DNA of 64,000 bases from the NCBI RefSeq assembly GCF_004402535.1, contig NZ_SOEY01000002.1, positions 148,883 to 212,882 of the forward strand, given 5' to 3'. Both the position numbers and the translations under genes were made by a program. Below, in pieces: positions 34,769-43,338 of the stretch. This stretch comes from Cryobacterium glaciale. Its GTDB lineage: Bacteria; Actinomycetota; Actinomycetes; Actinomycetales; Microbacteriaceae. How positions within the stretch are numbered: the first letter of the stretch is position 1; the number at the start of each line of letters is the position of its first letter. Under the pieces are notes generated by a model. That model was not told the origin of the DNA and did not search any database. It saw only the letters and a program-made list of their open reading frames with translations.

Positions 34769-36133
34769 ATGACCAGCTACGCAGTCATCAACCCGGCCAC
34801 CGGGGAGACAGTCAAGACCTACGACGCAATCTCGGATGCTGAGCTCACCGCCGCGATCGCCGCCGCAGACGACGCCCACACCTGGTCGCGCTCCATCAGC
34901 GTCGAAGAGCGCGCAGCGCTCGTGCGCCGCGTGGCCGAACTGCACCTCGAGCGTCGCCAGGAGCTTGCCGATATCATCGTGCGCGAAATGGGTAAGCCCA
35001 TGGAGCAGGCCCTCGGCGAGGTCGACTTCAGCGCCGACATCTACGCATATTACGCCGACAACGCGACGGACCTGCTGAAGGACGAAGCCATCAACCTGCT
35101 CGCCGGCGAGGGTTCGGCGCTCATTCGTCGCAGCTCGCTCGGCGTGCTGCTCGGCATCATGCCGTGGAACTTCCCGTACTACCAAGTTGCCCGTTTCGCC
35201 GGACCGAACCTGATCATCGGCAACACCATCCTGCTCAAGCACGCCGAGCAGTGCCCCGAATCGGCCGCCGCGATCGCGCAGATCATGCTCGACGCCGGTT
35301 TCCCCGAGGGGGCGTACACGAACCTCTACGCTTCCCATGATCAGATCGCCACGGTCATCGCCGACAAGCGCGTTCAGGGTGTCTCGCTCACCGGTTCGGA
35401 ACGCGCTGGAGCGGCGATTGCTGAGATCGCCGGGCGCAACTTGAAGAAGGTCGTGCTCGAGCTCGGCGGCTCAGACCCGTTCATCCTGCTGTCCACCGAC
35501 GACCTGGATGAGACCGTCGGCGCCGCCGTGGCTGCTCGCCTCGACAACAACGGCCAGGCCTGCAACGCTGCCAAGCGTTTCATTGTCATCGAGGAGCTGT
35601 ACCAGCCTTTCCTCGATAAGTTCACCGCGGCAATCGCCGCCGTCGAGCTGGGCGACCCGACCAAGGACGGCACCGGACTCGGGCCGCTTTCCTCGGCGAA
35701 GGCCACCGAAACTCTCACCGAGCAGGTTGCGCGCGCTGTGGCTCAGGGTGCCACCCTCGTCACGGGCGGAACCTCTGAGGGCAACTTCTTCGCCGGAACC
35801 GTGCTCACCGACGTAGTGCCCGGCTCCGATGCCTTCCACGAAGAGTTCTTCGGCCCGGTCGCACAGATCTTCAGCGTCCCCGACGAGGCCGCAGCAGTCG
35901 CGCTGGCCAACAACACCCCGTTCGGACTGGGTTCCTACGTCTTCACCACCGACCCAGAGCAGGCGCTGCGAGTGGCCGACGGCATTGAGGCCGGTATGGT
36001 CTTCATCAATTTGGTCGGTGCCGACGGCGCCGAGCTGCCCTTCGGTGGCGTCAAGCGTTCCGGCTCGGGGCGCGAACTGGGCCATTTCGGCGCCGACGAA
36101 TTCGTCAACAAGAAGATGATCCGCATCGGGTAA
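34769..36133 (+). CDS. gabD: NAD(P)-dependent succinate-semialdehyde dehydrogenase
   Basis: 454 residues, slightly shorter than classical GabD but usual for the actinobacterial form. ALDH motifs: MPWNFPYYQVARF, the general base Glu in VLELGGSDPFI, the catalytic Cys in NGQACNAAKRF and EEFFGPVAQIF. It oxidises succinate semialdehyde to succinate; related aldehydes are possible substrates. GAAGGA precedes the ATG. No GABA transaminase is adjacent. Confidence 0.9.
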   Translation: MTSYAVINPATGETVKTYDAISDAELTAAIAAADDAHTWSRSISVEERAALVRRVAELHLERRQELADIIVREMGKPMEQALGEVDFSADIYAYYADNATDLLKDEAINLLAGEGSALIRRSSLGVLLGIMPWNFPYYQVARFAGPNLIIGNTILLKHAEQCPESAAAIAQIMLDAGFPEGAYTNLYASHDQIATVIADKRVQGVSLTGSERAGAAIAEIAGRNLKKVVLELGGSDPFILLSTDDLDETVGAAVAARLDNNGQACNAAKRFIVIEELYQPFLDKFTAAIAAVELGDPTKDGTGLGPLSSAKATETLTEQVARAVAQGATLVTGGTSEGNFFAGTVLTDVVPGSDAFHEEFFGPVAQIFSVPDEAAAVALANNTPFGLGSYVFTTDPEQALRVADGIEAGMVFINLVGADGAELPFGGVKRSGSGRELGHFGADEFVNKKMIRIG

Positions 36134-36216
36134 CCCGGCCGCTGCCACTTTCGAGCCTGTCGAGTCCCGCCTCCGTGCGTGTTTCGGCAGGCTCGGCGTG
36201 CAGGAGAGCCGGGAAA

Positions 36217-36298
36217 CCCGCTGGTCGAGGCGCGACGAAGGAGTGATCGAGACCCCACTGGGTCTCGATCACTCGTACCTCGCGCCTCGACCAGCGGG
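36217..36298. repeat. long hairpin repeat (CTGGTCGAGGCGCG family)
   Basis: Outer arms CCCGCTGGTCGAGGCGCGA and its complement, inner arms AGTGATCGAGACCC / GGGTCTCGATCACT, separated by short internal loops. It is a near-perfect 82-bp cruciform. A fragment of one arm recurs at 52189-52207. Confidence 0.85.
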
Positions 36299-36301
36299 AA
36301 A

Positions 36302-36335
36302 AAAGCAGGGCCCGTCCGAGGACGGGCCCTGCTTT
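36302..36335. terminator. strong bidirectional terminator between gabD and rplA
   Basis: A perfect 16-bp stem starting AAAGCAGGGCCC with a 2-nt centre. The stem itself ends in TTT on either strand. It separates the convergent gabD and rplA genes. Confidence 0.85.
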
Positions 36336-36367
36336 ATGCACTACCGGATGCTTAGATGCTTCGAGCC

Positions 36368-37057
36368 TTAGATGCTATTGACATCGAGCTGGATGCCAGG
36401 ACCGAAGGTGGTCGAGACGACACCCTTCGTGATGTAACGGCCCTTGGACGAGCTCGGCTTGAGGCGAACAACCTCTTCGAGCGCTGCGGAGATGTTCTCG
36501 TTCAGCTGCTCGACGGAGAAGGAAGCCTTGCCAACGACGAAGTGCACGTTGGAGTGCTTGTCGACACGGAATTCGATCTTTCCGCCCTTGATGTCGGACA
36601 CGGCCTTGGCGACGTCGGGCGTCACGGTTCCGGTCTTCGGGTTGGGCATGAGGCCACGCGGGCCGAGCACCTTTCCGAGACGACCGACCTTACCCATGAG
36701 CTCGGGGGTCGAGACGGCGGAGTCGAACGAGGTGTAACCGGCGGCTACCTTCTCGATGAGCTCGTCGCCACCGACCTCGTCGGCGCCGGCTGCGATAGCG
36801 GCTTCGGCGGCGGGGCCGGTTGCGAAGACGATGACGCGGGCGGTGCGGCCGGTGCCGTGCGGAAGGATGACGGTTCCACGAACCATCTGGTCGGCCTTGC
36901 GGGGGTCGACTCCGAGGCGGAGGGCGACCTCGACCGTGGAGTTGAACTTCGCGGAGCCGGTCTCCTTGGCGAGAGCTACGGCCTCGGCGGGGGTGAAGAC
37001 GTTGTCTTCGCCGATCTTGGCGGCGGAGGCGCGGTACGCCTTTGACTTGGTTGCCAT
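36368..37057 (-). CDS. rplA: 50S ribosomal protein L1
   Basis: 229 residues, full length. Conserved blocks [31 protein letters not shown] and the L1 signature near [14 protein letters not shown] are present. It forms the L1 stalk and represses its own operon by binding mRNA. It is downstream of rplK after 106 bp that include GAGCCTG/CAGGCTC and GGCGCC dyads. Confidence 0.98.
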   Translation of the reverse strand: MATKSKAYRASAAKIGEDNVFTPAEAVALAKETGSAKFNSTVEVALRLGVDPRKADQMVRGTVILPHGTGRTARVIVFATGPAAEAAIAAGADEVGGDELIEKVAAGYTSFDSAVSTPELMGKVGRLGKVLGPRGLMPNPKTGTVTPDVAKAVSDIKGGKIEFRVDKHSNVHFVVGKASFSVEQLNENISAALEEVVRLKPSSSKGRYITKGVVSTTFGPGIQLDVNSI

Positions 37058-37163
37058 GTTGAATCTCCTGTATGTACTTCAGAGTGTGGTGCGAGCCTGG
37101 CAGGCTCTTCCACTAATTGCTAAGGGTGCACAGGCGCCGTGTGGCGCCGAAGCGGTGGTGTAC

Positions 37164-37595
37164 TTAGGCGCTAACCGTGATGCCCATGGAACGGGCGGTT
37201 CCGGCGATGATCTTCGCGGCGGCGTCGATGTCGTTGGCGTTGAGGTCAACCATCTTCGCTTCGGCGATCTCGCGGACCTGGGCCTGGGTGAGGTTGGCAA
37301 CCTTGACAGTGTGCGGGGTTCCGCTGCCCTTGGCGACGCCGGCGGCCTTCTTGATGAGCTCCGCTGCGGGCGGGGTCTTCAGGATGAACGTGAACGAACG
37401 GTCGTCGTAGACGGTGATCTCAACCGGGATGACGTTGCCGCGCTGGGCTTCGGTCGCTGCGTTGTAGGCCTTGCAGAATTCCATGATGTTGACGCCGTGC
37501 TGACCCAGTGCCGGCCCGATGGGCGGTGCGGGGTTGGCTGCGCCGGCCTTGATCTGAAGTTTGATCAGACCTGTAACCTTCTTCTTCGGTGCCAT
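37164..37595 (-). CDS. rplK: 50S ribosomal protein L11
   Basis: 143 residues. N-terminal [20 protein letters not shown] and C-terminal RNA-binding domain ending SMGITV. It binds the GTPase-associated centre of 23S rRNA and is needed for the RelA response. An imperfect hairpin at 37677-37720 precedes it. Confidence 0.98.
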   Translation of the reverse strand: MAPKKKVTGLIKLQIKAGAANPAPPIGPALGQHGVNIMEFCKAYNAATEAQRGNVIPVEITVYDDRSFTFILKTPPAAELIKKAAGVAKGSGTPHTVKVANLTQAQVREIAEAKMVDLNANDIDAAAKIIAGTARSMGITVSA

Positions 37596-37676
37596 TGTGT
37601 TGTCCTTCGTATTGATGTGCGAGCAGCCCGGGGGCCGCTCTCCCGGTGGCCCGGATGGGCCCCGGTGGTTTGGGAG

Positions 37677-37720
37677 AACCAGCGTGGATGACCCTTAGCG
37701 GGGCATCCGTCGTGCTGGTT
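37677..37720 (-). promoter_or_regulatory. imperfect hairpin between nusG and rplK
   Basis: AACCAGC and GCTGGTT close a stem that also pairs GGATG with CATCC. On the minus strand the 3' arm is followed by TCTCCC, not by a strong T-tract. It may be an attenuator or processing site. Confidence 0.5.
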
Positions 37721-37733
37721 TAAGAGCGTCGGG

Positions 37734-38696
37734 TTAGAGCTTGGTGACCTGGTCGAAGCTGAGCTCGACCGGGGTCTCACGCTCGAACAGGGAGACGAGA
37801 ACGGTGAGCTTGCCGCTCTCCGGCTTGATCTCGCTGATCGAACCGGGCAGGCCCGCGAACGAGCCTTCCTTGATCGTGATGGTCTCGCCGATTTCGTAGT
37901 CGACCTCGGCTGCGATGACGCGCTGCGCCGACTTTCCGGCGGCGCCGCCGGCCTTGGTCGGGGCTTCGACGATTTCGACGAGTCCCTTGAGCATGCCGAA
38001 GGCCTCTTCGAAGCGCAGCGGGGTGGGGTTGTGGGCGTTGCCGACGAAGCCGGTCACGCCGGGGGTGTGGCGAACAACCGACCAGCTGTCTTCGTCGAGG
38101 TCCATACGCACGAGCACGTAGCCGGGGATGCGCACGCGGGTGACCATTTTGCGTTGGCCGTTCTTGATCTCGACGACGTCTTCCATGGGAACTTCGCACT
38201 GGTAGATGAAGTCTTCCATCGCCATGGACTGCTTGCGGTTCTCAAGGTTCGACTTCACGCGACGCTCGAAACCGGCGTAGGAGTGGATGACGTACCACTT
38301 GCCCGGCAGAAAACGCAGTTCCTTGCGGAAGGCTTCGTAGGGGTCGATCTCGGTGTCGGCATCCGCTTCGCCAGCGGTCTCGGCGGTGACGAGCTCGTCT
38401 TCGTCTTCGACGGCTTCGACGGATGCGTCGGCTTCTTCGGCCGAATCAATGTCGAGGGCGTCGTCGACGATGGCATCGGCTTCGGGATCGGCGGACTCGG
38501 CGAGGGCATCGAGCGCAGCGTCGAGGTTGATCTCAACGTCATCGTTCTCGTCGATGACGTGCAAGGCCACCTGCTCGGCGGCCTCTACGGAGTCTTCGTC
38601 GGCGGCGAGGGTGTTGCCTTCCTGCGCCTCGTCTTCCTCGGAGGACTGCTCGGCAGCAGTGGCCCAGTCGACATCGTCGTGCTTCGTCTCAGTCAC
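37734..38696 (-). CDS. nusG: transcription termination/antitermination factor NusG with long acidic N-terminal extension
   Basis: 320 residues against about 180 in E. coli. The first ~130 residues are highly acidic and Ala-rich ([20 protein letters not shown]) and probably disordered. The NGN domain starts at [15 protein letters not shown] and the KOW domain is at [18 protein letters not shown]. NusG binds the RNA polymerase clamp and links it to Rho or S10. The acidic tail is a feature of many actinobacteria. It lies between secE and rplK. Confidence 0.97.
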   Translation of the reverse strand: MTETKHDDVDWATAAEQSSEEDEAQEGNTLAADEDSVEAAEQVALHVIDENDDVEINLDAALDALAESADPEADAIVDDALDIDSAEEADASVEAVEDEDELVTAETAGEADADTEIDPYEAFRKELRFLPGKWYVIHSYAGFERRVKSNLENRKQSMAMEDFIYQCEVPMEDVVEIKNGQRKMVTRVRIPGYVLVRMDLDEDSWSVVRHTPGVTGFVGNAHNPTPLRFEEAFGMLKGLVEIVEAPTKAGGAAGKSAQRVIAAEVDYEIGETITIKEGSFAGLPGSISEIKPESGKLTVLVSLFERETPVELSFDQVTKL

Positions 38697-38798
38697 TAAA
38701 ATCTCAATCCCTAATATTTTCTACCTGTGCAAGTTGTCTGGGCATTTATTCATGCCGGTGATGCAGGCGTTCCGCCAGGCGGATGCCGGTGGTGCTCT

Positions 38799-39071
38799 CT
38801 AGCCCGGCGTTCCGAACACGTAGAGAACGGCGAGGCCGAAGACCCAGTCAAAAGCCGACACGATGCCCATCATGATGATCACGAACACGAGCACGACACC
38901 GGTGTAGCTCAGCAGCTCTTTGCGAGTCGGGGTGACGACCTTGCGCAGCTCGGCGAAGACCTGCTTGATAAACAGGTTCAACCGAGCGAAAGGACCGCGA
39001 TTGGACTCGCGGGCAATTCGTGCGTTCGCGACGACTTCCTCACTAGGTTCGTCGACAACTTTTCGGGCCAC
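38799..39071 (-). CDS. secE: preprotein translocase subunit SecE
   Basis: 90 residues. Cytoplasmic amphipathic region (FARLNLFIKQVFAELRKVVTP) followed by one transmembrane helix (YTGVVLVFVIIMMGIVSAFDW). It is the single-TM form found in actinobacteria. It is placed between tRNA-Trp and nusG. Confidence 0.97.
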   Translation of the reverse strand: MARKVVDEPSEEVVANARIARESNRGPFARLNLFIKQVFAELRKVVTPTRKELLSYTGVVLVFVIIMMGIVSAFDWVFGLAVLYVFGTPG

Positions 39072-39090
39072 CTGTTACACCTCTCATGGT

Positions 39091-39106
39091 CGGTAGAATT
39101 CTACCG
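39091..39106. repeat. 16-bp perfect palindrome between tRNA-Trp and secE
   Basis: CGGTAGAATTCTACCG. It lies 5 bp from the tRNA 3' end. It may be an RNase processing hairpin or an operator. Confidence 0.7.
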
Positions 39107-39111
39107 ATGTG

Positions 39112-39184
39112 CAGGGCGGACAGGACTCGAACCTGCAACCTGCGGTTTTGGAGACCGCTGCTCTACCAATTGAGCCACCACCCT
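39112..39184 (-). tRNA. tRNA-Trp (CCA)
   Basis: A 73-nt cloverleaf. Acceptor AGGGTGG pairs with CCGCCCT and the discriminator is G. The anticodon loop CTCCAAA carries CCA; the T arm is CAGGTTCGAGTCCTG. Its position directly upstream of secE is standard in actinobacteria. Confidence 0.97.
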
Positions 39185-39364
39185 ATGGAAGCAAACCCGC
39201 CACGCCGATAACGCTTTCGCCCAGGTGAGAACACTTGGAAAAAGGCGCAAAAAAGCATGGCAGAATTCAACTACCGTGAACTAGTCTAGGTCACGGACCG
39301 GCCACTGTAAAGCTGAGACGATCTGGCGCCGGCCACCCGACCCATGTCGCGTCGTTTTTTAGTG

Positions 39365-39401
39365 TGGCACAGGATCGTTCGTCGGTTTGGCACAGGATCG
39401 T
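39365..39401. repeat. direct repeat upstream of the aminotransferase
   Basis: TGGCACAGGATCGT occurs at 39365-39378 and 39388-39401, a 23-bp period, in the promoter region 47-83 bp before the GTG. Confidence 0.75.
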
Positions 39402-39447
39402 CTTCGACTTCCACCGCGTGCGCGGGTCGGGTAGCTAAGCTCGACCT

Positions 39448-40674
39448 GTGCCTCACGAACTCAAGCGAATCTCTACTCGAATCGGCTCTATTGCTGAGTC
39501 GGCGACCCTCAAGGTCGACGGCAAGGCTAAGGCGCTGCAGGCGGCCGGACGGCCGGTGATCAGCTTCGCTGCGGGGGAACCCGATTTTCAGACGCCCGAA
39601 CACATCGTGGAGGCCGCGCTGCTCGCGGTGCGCGACCCCAAAAACTATCGCTACACCCCAGCGGCCGGTCTGCCCGAGCTGCGCGAGGCCATCGTCGCCA
39701 AAACGCTCCGCGACAGCGGGCTCGCGGTGTCGCCGAGCCAGGTCGTCGTCACCAACGGCGGTAAGCAGGCCGTCTACCAGGCCTTCGCGACCCTGCTCGA
39801 TCCCGGCGATGAGGTCATCGTACCGACCCCGTACTGGACCACGTACCCCGAGGCCATTCGCCTCGCCGGCGGCGTGCAGGTCGATGTCTTCGCCGGCAGC
39901 GACCAAGGCTACCTCGTGACCGTCGAACAGCTTGAAGCCGCACGCACCCCGCGCAGCAAGGTGTTGTTGTTCGTCTCACCGTCCAACCCCACCGGCGCCG
40001 TCTACTCGCCGGAACAGACCCGGGCCATTGGCCAGTGGGCCGAAGACAACGGCCTGTGGGTCATCTCCGACGAGATCTACCAGAACCTCACCTACGACCC
40101 TTCGACAGGCTCAGGGCAAGCGAATAGAAAGGCGGTCTCGATCGTCGAGGCCGTTCCGGCGCTGGCCGATCGCACCATCCTGGTTAACGGCGTGGCCAAG
40201 ACCTACGCCATGACCGGCTGGCGCCTCGGCTGGATGGTCGGCCCCGCCGACGCCATCAAGGCGGCGGCCAACTTGCAGTCACACCTCTCGTCGAACGTGT
40301 CCAACATCTCCCAGCGGGCCGGAATCGCCGCGCTAAATGGCCCCCAGGACGCCGCCGAGGCCATGCGGGTGGCCTTCGACCGCCGCCGCAAGCTCATCGT
40401 CGCCGAGCTCAACAAGATTCCCGGCGTCGTGACACCCACCCCGCAGGGGGCCTTCTACGTCTACCCCGACGTGACTGGCCTGCTCGGTCGCACCTGGGGC
40501 GGAGTAACCCCGACGACCTCGCTCGAACTGGCCGACCTCATCCTCGATCAGGCCGAAGTGGCCGCGGTGCCGGGAGAGGCCTTCGGACCGAGTGGATTCC
40601 TGCGCCTCTCCTACGCCCTCGGTGACGACTCCCTGCTCGAGGGAGTGCAGCGCCTCCAGCGCCTGTTCGCCTAG
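39448..40674 (+). CDS. class I aminotransferase (aspartate aminotransferase type)
   Basis: 408 residues from GTG 39448. Fold-type I motifs: [44 protein letters not shown], the PLP lysine in [15 protein letters not shown], and the C-terminal Arg in [10 protein letters not shown]. It transfers amino groups between aspartate or similar and 2-oxoglutarate. A TAAGCT box 6 nt before the GTG points to a leaderless mRNA. An unusual insert, [12 protein letters not shown], is encoded by a dispersed repeat (40098-40122). Confidence 0.9.
   Translation: MPHELKRISTRIGSIAESATLKVDGKAKALQAAGRPVISFAAGEPDFQTPEHIVEAALLAVRDPKNYRYTPAAGLPELREAIVAKTLRDSGLAVSPSQVVVTNGGKQAVYQAFATLLDPGDEVIVPTPYWTTYPEAIRLAGGVQVDVFAGSDQGYLVTVEQLEAARTPRSKVLLFVSPSNPTGAVYSPEQTRAIGQWAEDNGLWVISDEIYQNLTYDPSTGSGQANRKAVSIVEAVPALADRTILVNGVAKTYAMTGWRLGWMVGPADAIKAAANLQSHLSSNVSNISQRAGIAALNGPQDAAEAMRVAFDRRRKLIVAELNKIPGVVTPTPQGAFYVYPDVTGLLGRTWGGVTPTTSLELADLILDQAEVAAVPGEAFGPSGFLRLSYALGDDSLLEGVQRLQRLFA
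40098..40122 (+). repeat. dispersed repeat inside the aminotransferase gene
   Basis: CCCTTCGACAGGCTCAGGG followed by CAAGCG, in frame within coding sequence. The same CGACAGGCTC-type word (as CGAGCCTGTCGAG) lies at 36151-36163 in an intergenic region. It encodes a hydrophilic surface loop. Confidence 0.75.
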
Positions 40675-40774
40675 TTCCTTCGGGTCGGCGCGGGAGGCGG
40701 CATCCGTCGGTCGGTGGATCGGGGAGGTCTAAGGGCCCGTGGCGCCCGGCGCGCCGGAGTGGGAGTCTGGTCTT

Positions 40775-41728
40775 ATGATATCCATTCCCCCGGTCGTGCA
40801 GGTGCGCGACCTGCACAAGTCCTACGGCAGCGTCGAAGCGGTGCGCGGCGTGAGCTTCTCCATCGCGGCCGGTGAGACCTTCGCCCTGCTCGGCCCGAAC
40901 GGCGCCGGCAAGAGTACGACGATCGAGATCCTCGAGGGCTACCGCGACCGCACCGGCGGCGAGGTCAGCGTGCTCGGTGTCGATCCGCATCGCGGCGGCC
41001 TCGAATGGAAGGCGCGCCTCGGCATCGTGCTGCAAACCAGCGGTGAGAGCGGCAATGTCACCGTGACCGAGCAGCTGCGTCATTTCGCCGGGTTCTATCC
41101 CAACCCCCGCAACGTCGACGAGGTCATTGACGCGGCGGGCCTGCGCGAAAAGGCGACCACCCGCATCAGCAAGCTCTCCGGCGGGCAGCGTCGTCGAGTG
41201 GATGTCGCCCTCGGCATCATCGGACGCCCCGAGTTGTTGTTCCTGGACGAACCGACCACGGGCTTCGACCCCGAGGCCCGGCATCAGTTCTGGGATCTCA
41301 TCCGCTCTCTCAAGGAGGAAGGCACGACCATCCTGCTGACCACCCACTACCTCGATGAGGCCGCACAACTCGGCGACCGCGCCGGCATCATCGCCGGTGG
41401 CCGGCTCATCGATATCGGCTTGATCGACGAAATCGGTGGAGCGGATGCCCGCGTTCCGCGCGTGCGCTGGCGCGACGACAACGGAACGGTGCGTGAAGAG
41501 CGAACGACCCATCCCGCACGGGTCGTGGCCGACCTCGCCCTGCGTTTGAACGGCGCCGAACCCGAGGACCTCGAGGTGATTCGACCGAGCCTCGAAGACG
41601 TGTACTTGTCGCTCGTTCGCGGGCATGAGGTCGAGGTGGCTGCCGCAGGCAAAACGAGCCGACACCGCCACACCGGCGAGGCAACTACCCCCGATGCCGC
41701 ATTGACCGACAAGGACGTACGAGCATGA
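40775..41728 (+). CDS. ABC transporter ATP-binding protein (DrrA/CcmA type)
   Basis: 317 residues. Walker A GPNGAGKST, signature LSGGQRRRVDVALGI, Walker B LLFLDEPTTGFDP and H-loop LTTHYLDEA are all intact. A C-terminal extension of about 90 residues is typical of DrrA-type drug exporters. Its stop overlaps the start of the ABC-2 permease. The ATG at 40775 is chosen over 40739 because the domain begins right after it. Confidence 0.93.
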   Translation: MISIPPVVQVRDLHKSYGSVEAVRGVSFSIAAGETFALLGPNGAGKSTTIEILEGYRDRTGGEVSVLGVDPHRGGLEWKARLGIVLQTSGESGNVTVTEQLRHFAGFYPNPRNVDEVIDAAGLREKATTRISKLSGGQRRRVDVALGIIGRPELLFLDEPTTGFDPEARHQFWDLIRSLKEEGTTILLTTHYLDEAAQLGDRAGIIAGGRLIDIGLIDEIGGADARVPRVRWRDDNGTVREERTTHPARVVADLALRLNGAEPEDLEVIRPSLEDVYLSLVRGHEVEVAAAGKTSRHRHTGEATTPDAALTDKDVRA

Positions 41729-42579
41729 CCGCTACGACCACGGGCACGCGCCCTCAGAAGAAGGCTCCGGGCACGTTCGAGCTCGGGCTGTCACGGATCG
41801 GCTACGAAACCCGGCTGTACTTTCGCTCGCCTGACACCCTGTTCTTCACGTTCTTCTTTCCCTTCATCATGCTCGGAATCTTCACCGCCGCGTTCAGCGC
41901 TTCGGGCAATATCGGCGCGAACCCCGACGGATCTGGTGGCGTCAGCGTTGGCGCCTACTATCTGCCGGGCATGCTCGCCGCCGGCATGTTGCTCTCCGGC
42001 GTGCAGAACCTCGCGGTCGACATCGCCGGAGAGAAGAGCGACGGGACCCTCAAACGACTCGGCGGTACGCCGCTGTCACCGCTGAGCTATTTTCTGGGCA
42101 AGATCGGCCAGGTGTTCGTCACCGCGATTCTGCAGGCCGGACTGCTGTTGCTCGTGGCGCGATTCCTGCTCGACATCGCGCTTCCGACCGAGCCCGAGAA
42201 GTGGGCGACCTTCGCGTGGGTTTTCCTATTCGGCGTGATCACGAGCGCTTTCCTCGGCATTGCGCTCGCGTCGGTTCCTCGGTCGGGCAAGAGTGCCACG
42301 GCGGTCGTCATTCCGGTCGTACTCGTGCTGCAGTTCATCTCGGGTGTCTACCTGCAATTCACGCAGCTGCCCGAGTGGATGCAGAACCTGGCCAGCATTT
42401 TTCCGCTCAAGTGGATGGCTCAGGGAATGCGTTCGGTCTTTCTGCCGGAGAGTTTCGCAGGCGCCGAACAGACTGGTTCCTGGGACCTGGTCTGGGTGGC
42501 CGGCGCCCTGGGGATGTGGCTGGTGGTCGGCCTCGTCGTCAGCCGGGTGACTTTTCGGTGGATTCGCCGCGACGCCTGA
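41725..42579 (+). CDS. ABC-2 type transporter permease
   Basis: 284 residues, six helices. Typical DrrB-like features: SPDTLFFTFFFPFIMLGIF, GVQNLAVDIAGEKSDGTLKRL, TPLSPLSYFLGK. It overlaps the ATPase gene by 4 nt and forms an exporter with it, perhaps for drugs, lipids or a peptide. The next gene, on the other strand, is the regulator of the PspC two-component system 21 bp away, so it could be a target of that system. Confidence 0.92.
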   Translation: MTATTTGTRPQKKAPGTFELGLSRIGYETRLYFRSPDTLFFTFFFPFIMLGIFTAAFSASGNIGANPDGSGGVSVGAYYLPGMLAAGMLLSGVQNLAVDIAGEKSDGTLKRLGGTPLSPLSYFLGKIGQVFVTAILQAGLLLLVARFLLDIALPTEPEKWATFAWVFLFGVITSAFLGIALASVPRSGKSATAVVIPVVLVLQFISGVYLQFTQLPEWMQNLASIFPLKWMAQGMRSVFLPESFAGAEQTGSWDLVWVAGALGMWLVVGLVVSRVTFRWIRRDA

Positions 42580-42600
42580 GAGTCGTGCTGCCGACGGTTG

Positions 42601-43338
42601 CTAGAGCAGCTTGCGCTCGAGCGCCCAAGCGGTCAGCTCGTGCCGTGAAGACAGCTGCAGCTTGCGCAGCACGGCCGACACATGGGTTTCGACGGTTTTC
42701 GCGGCAATGAACAGGGTGCTCGCGACCTCTTTGTAGCTGTAGCCGCGGGCGATGAGGCGCATCACCTCGGTTTCGCGGGCGGAGAGCCGGTCGAGCTCCT
42801 CGGTCGTCTCGGCGGTCTCGCCGGCGACGGCGCCGAAAGCGTCGAGCACGAATCCGGCCAGTCGCGGCGAGAACACCGCGTCACCGTCGGCGACCCGGCG
42901 GGCGGCGTCGGAGACCTCAGCGCCGGAAGCGCTCTTGGTGATATAGCCGCGGGCGCCGGCCCGAATGACGCTCACCACGTCGTCGGCGGCGTCGGAGACG
43001 CTGAGTGCCAGGAACAGCGTGTGCGGTGCGCGCGACGCTGCCTCGCGAATGACCTCGGCGCCGCCCCCGCCCCGCCCGCCGGGCAGGTGCACGTCGAGCA
43101 GCACGACGCGCGGCTGCAGGTCGATCACCGAGATGATGGCCGCGTCGACCGTGGCGGCCTCACCGAGCACGGTGAGATCGGCGTCGAGTTCGGCGCGCAG
43201 CCCCGAGCGAAAGATGGAGTGGTCGTCGACGATCAGCACGCGCAGTCCAGCGGATGCTTCAGGCTGTGCGGTGGCGGGCGCGGGCGCGGCGGCGGCACGG
43301 GCGCTGTCGCCCTGACCGTTCGCTTCGGGAATGGTCAT
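42601..43338 (-). CDS. NarL/LuxR-family response regulator
   Basis: 245 residues. An Ala/Pro-rich 30-residue tail precedes the receiver (VLIVDDHSIFRSGL, Asp in VVLLDVHLPGG, Lys in YITKSASG). The LuxR HTH follows: LSARETEVMRLIARGYSYKEVA, KTVETHVSAVLRKL. ATG at 43338 overlaps the kinase stop (ATGA, 43335-43338). A longer open frame continues to 44145 but is antisense to nothing useful and within the kinase gene, so I reject it. Confidence 0.93.
   Translation of the reverse strand: MTIPEANGQGDSARAAAAPAPATAQPEASAGLRVLIVDDHSIFRSGLRAELDADLTVLGEAATVDAAIISVIDLQPRVVLLDVHLPGGRGGGGAEVIREAASRAPHTLFLALSVSDAADDVVSVIRAGARGYITKSASGAEVSDAARRVADGDAVFSPRLAGFVLDAFGAVAGETAETTEELDRLSARETEVMRLIARGYSYKEVASTLFIAAKTVETHVSAVLRKLQLSSRHELTAWALERKLL

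Noticed and set aside
36217..36335. Insertion-sequence remnant
   Set aside because: Only hairpins are present; no transposase fragment or target duplication is visible.
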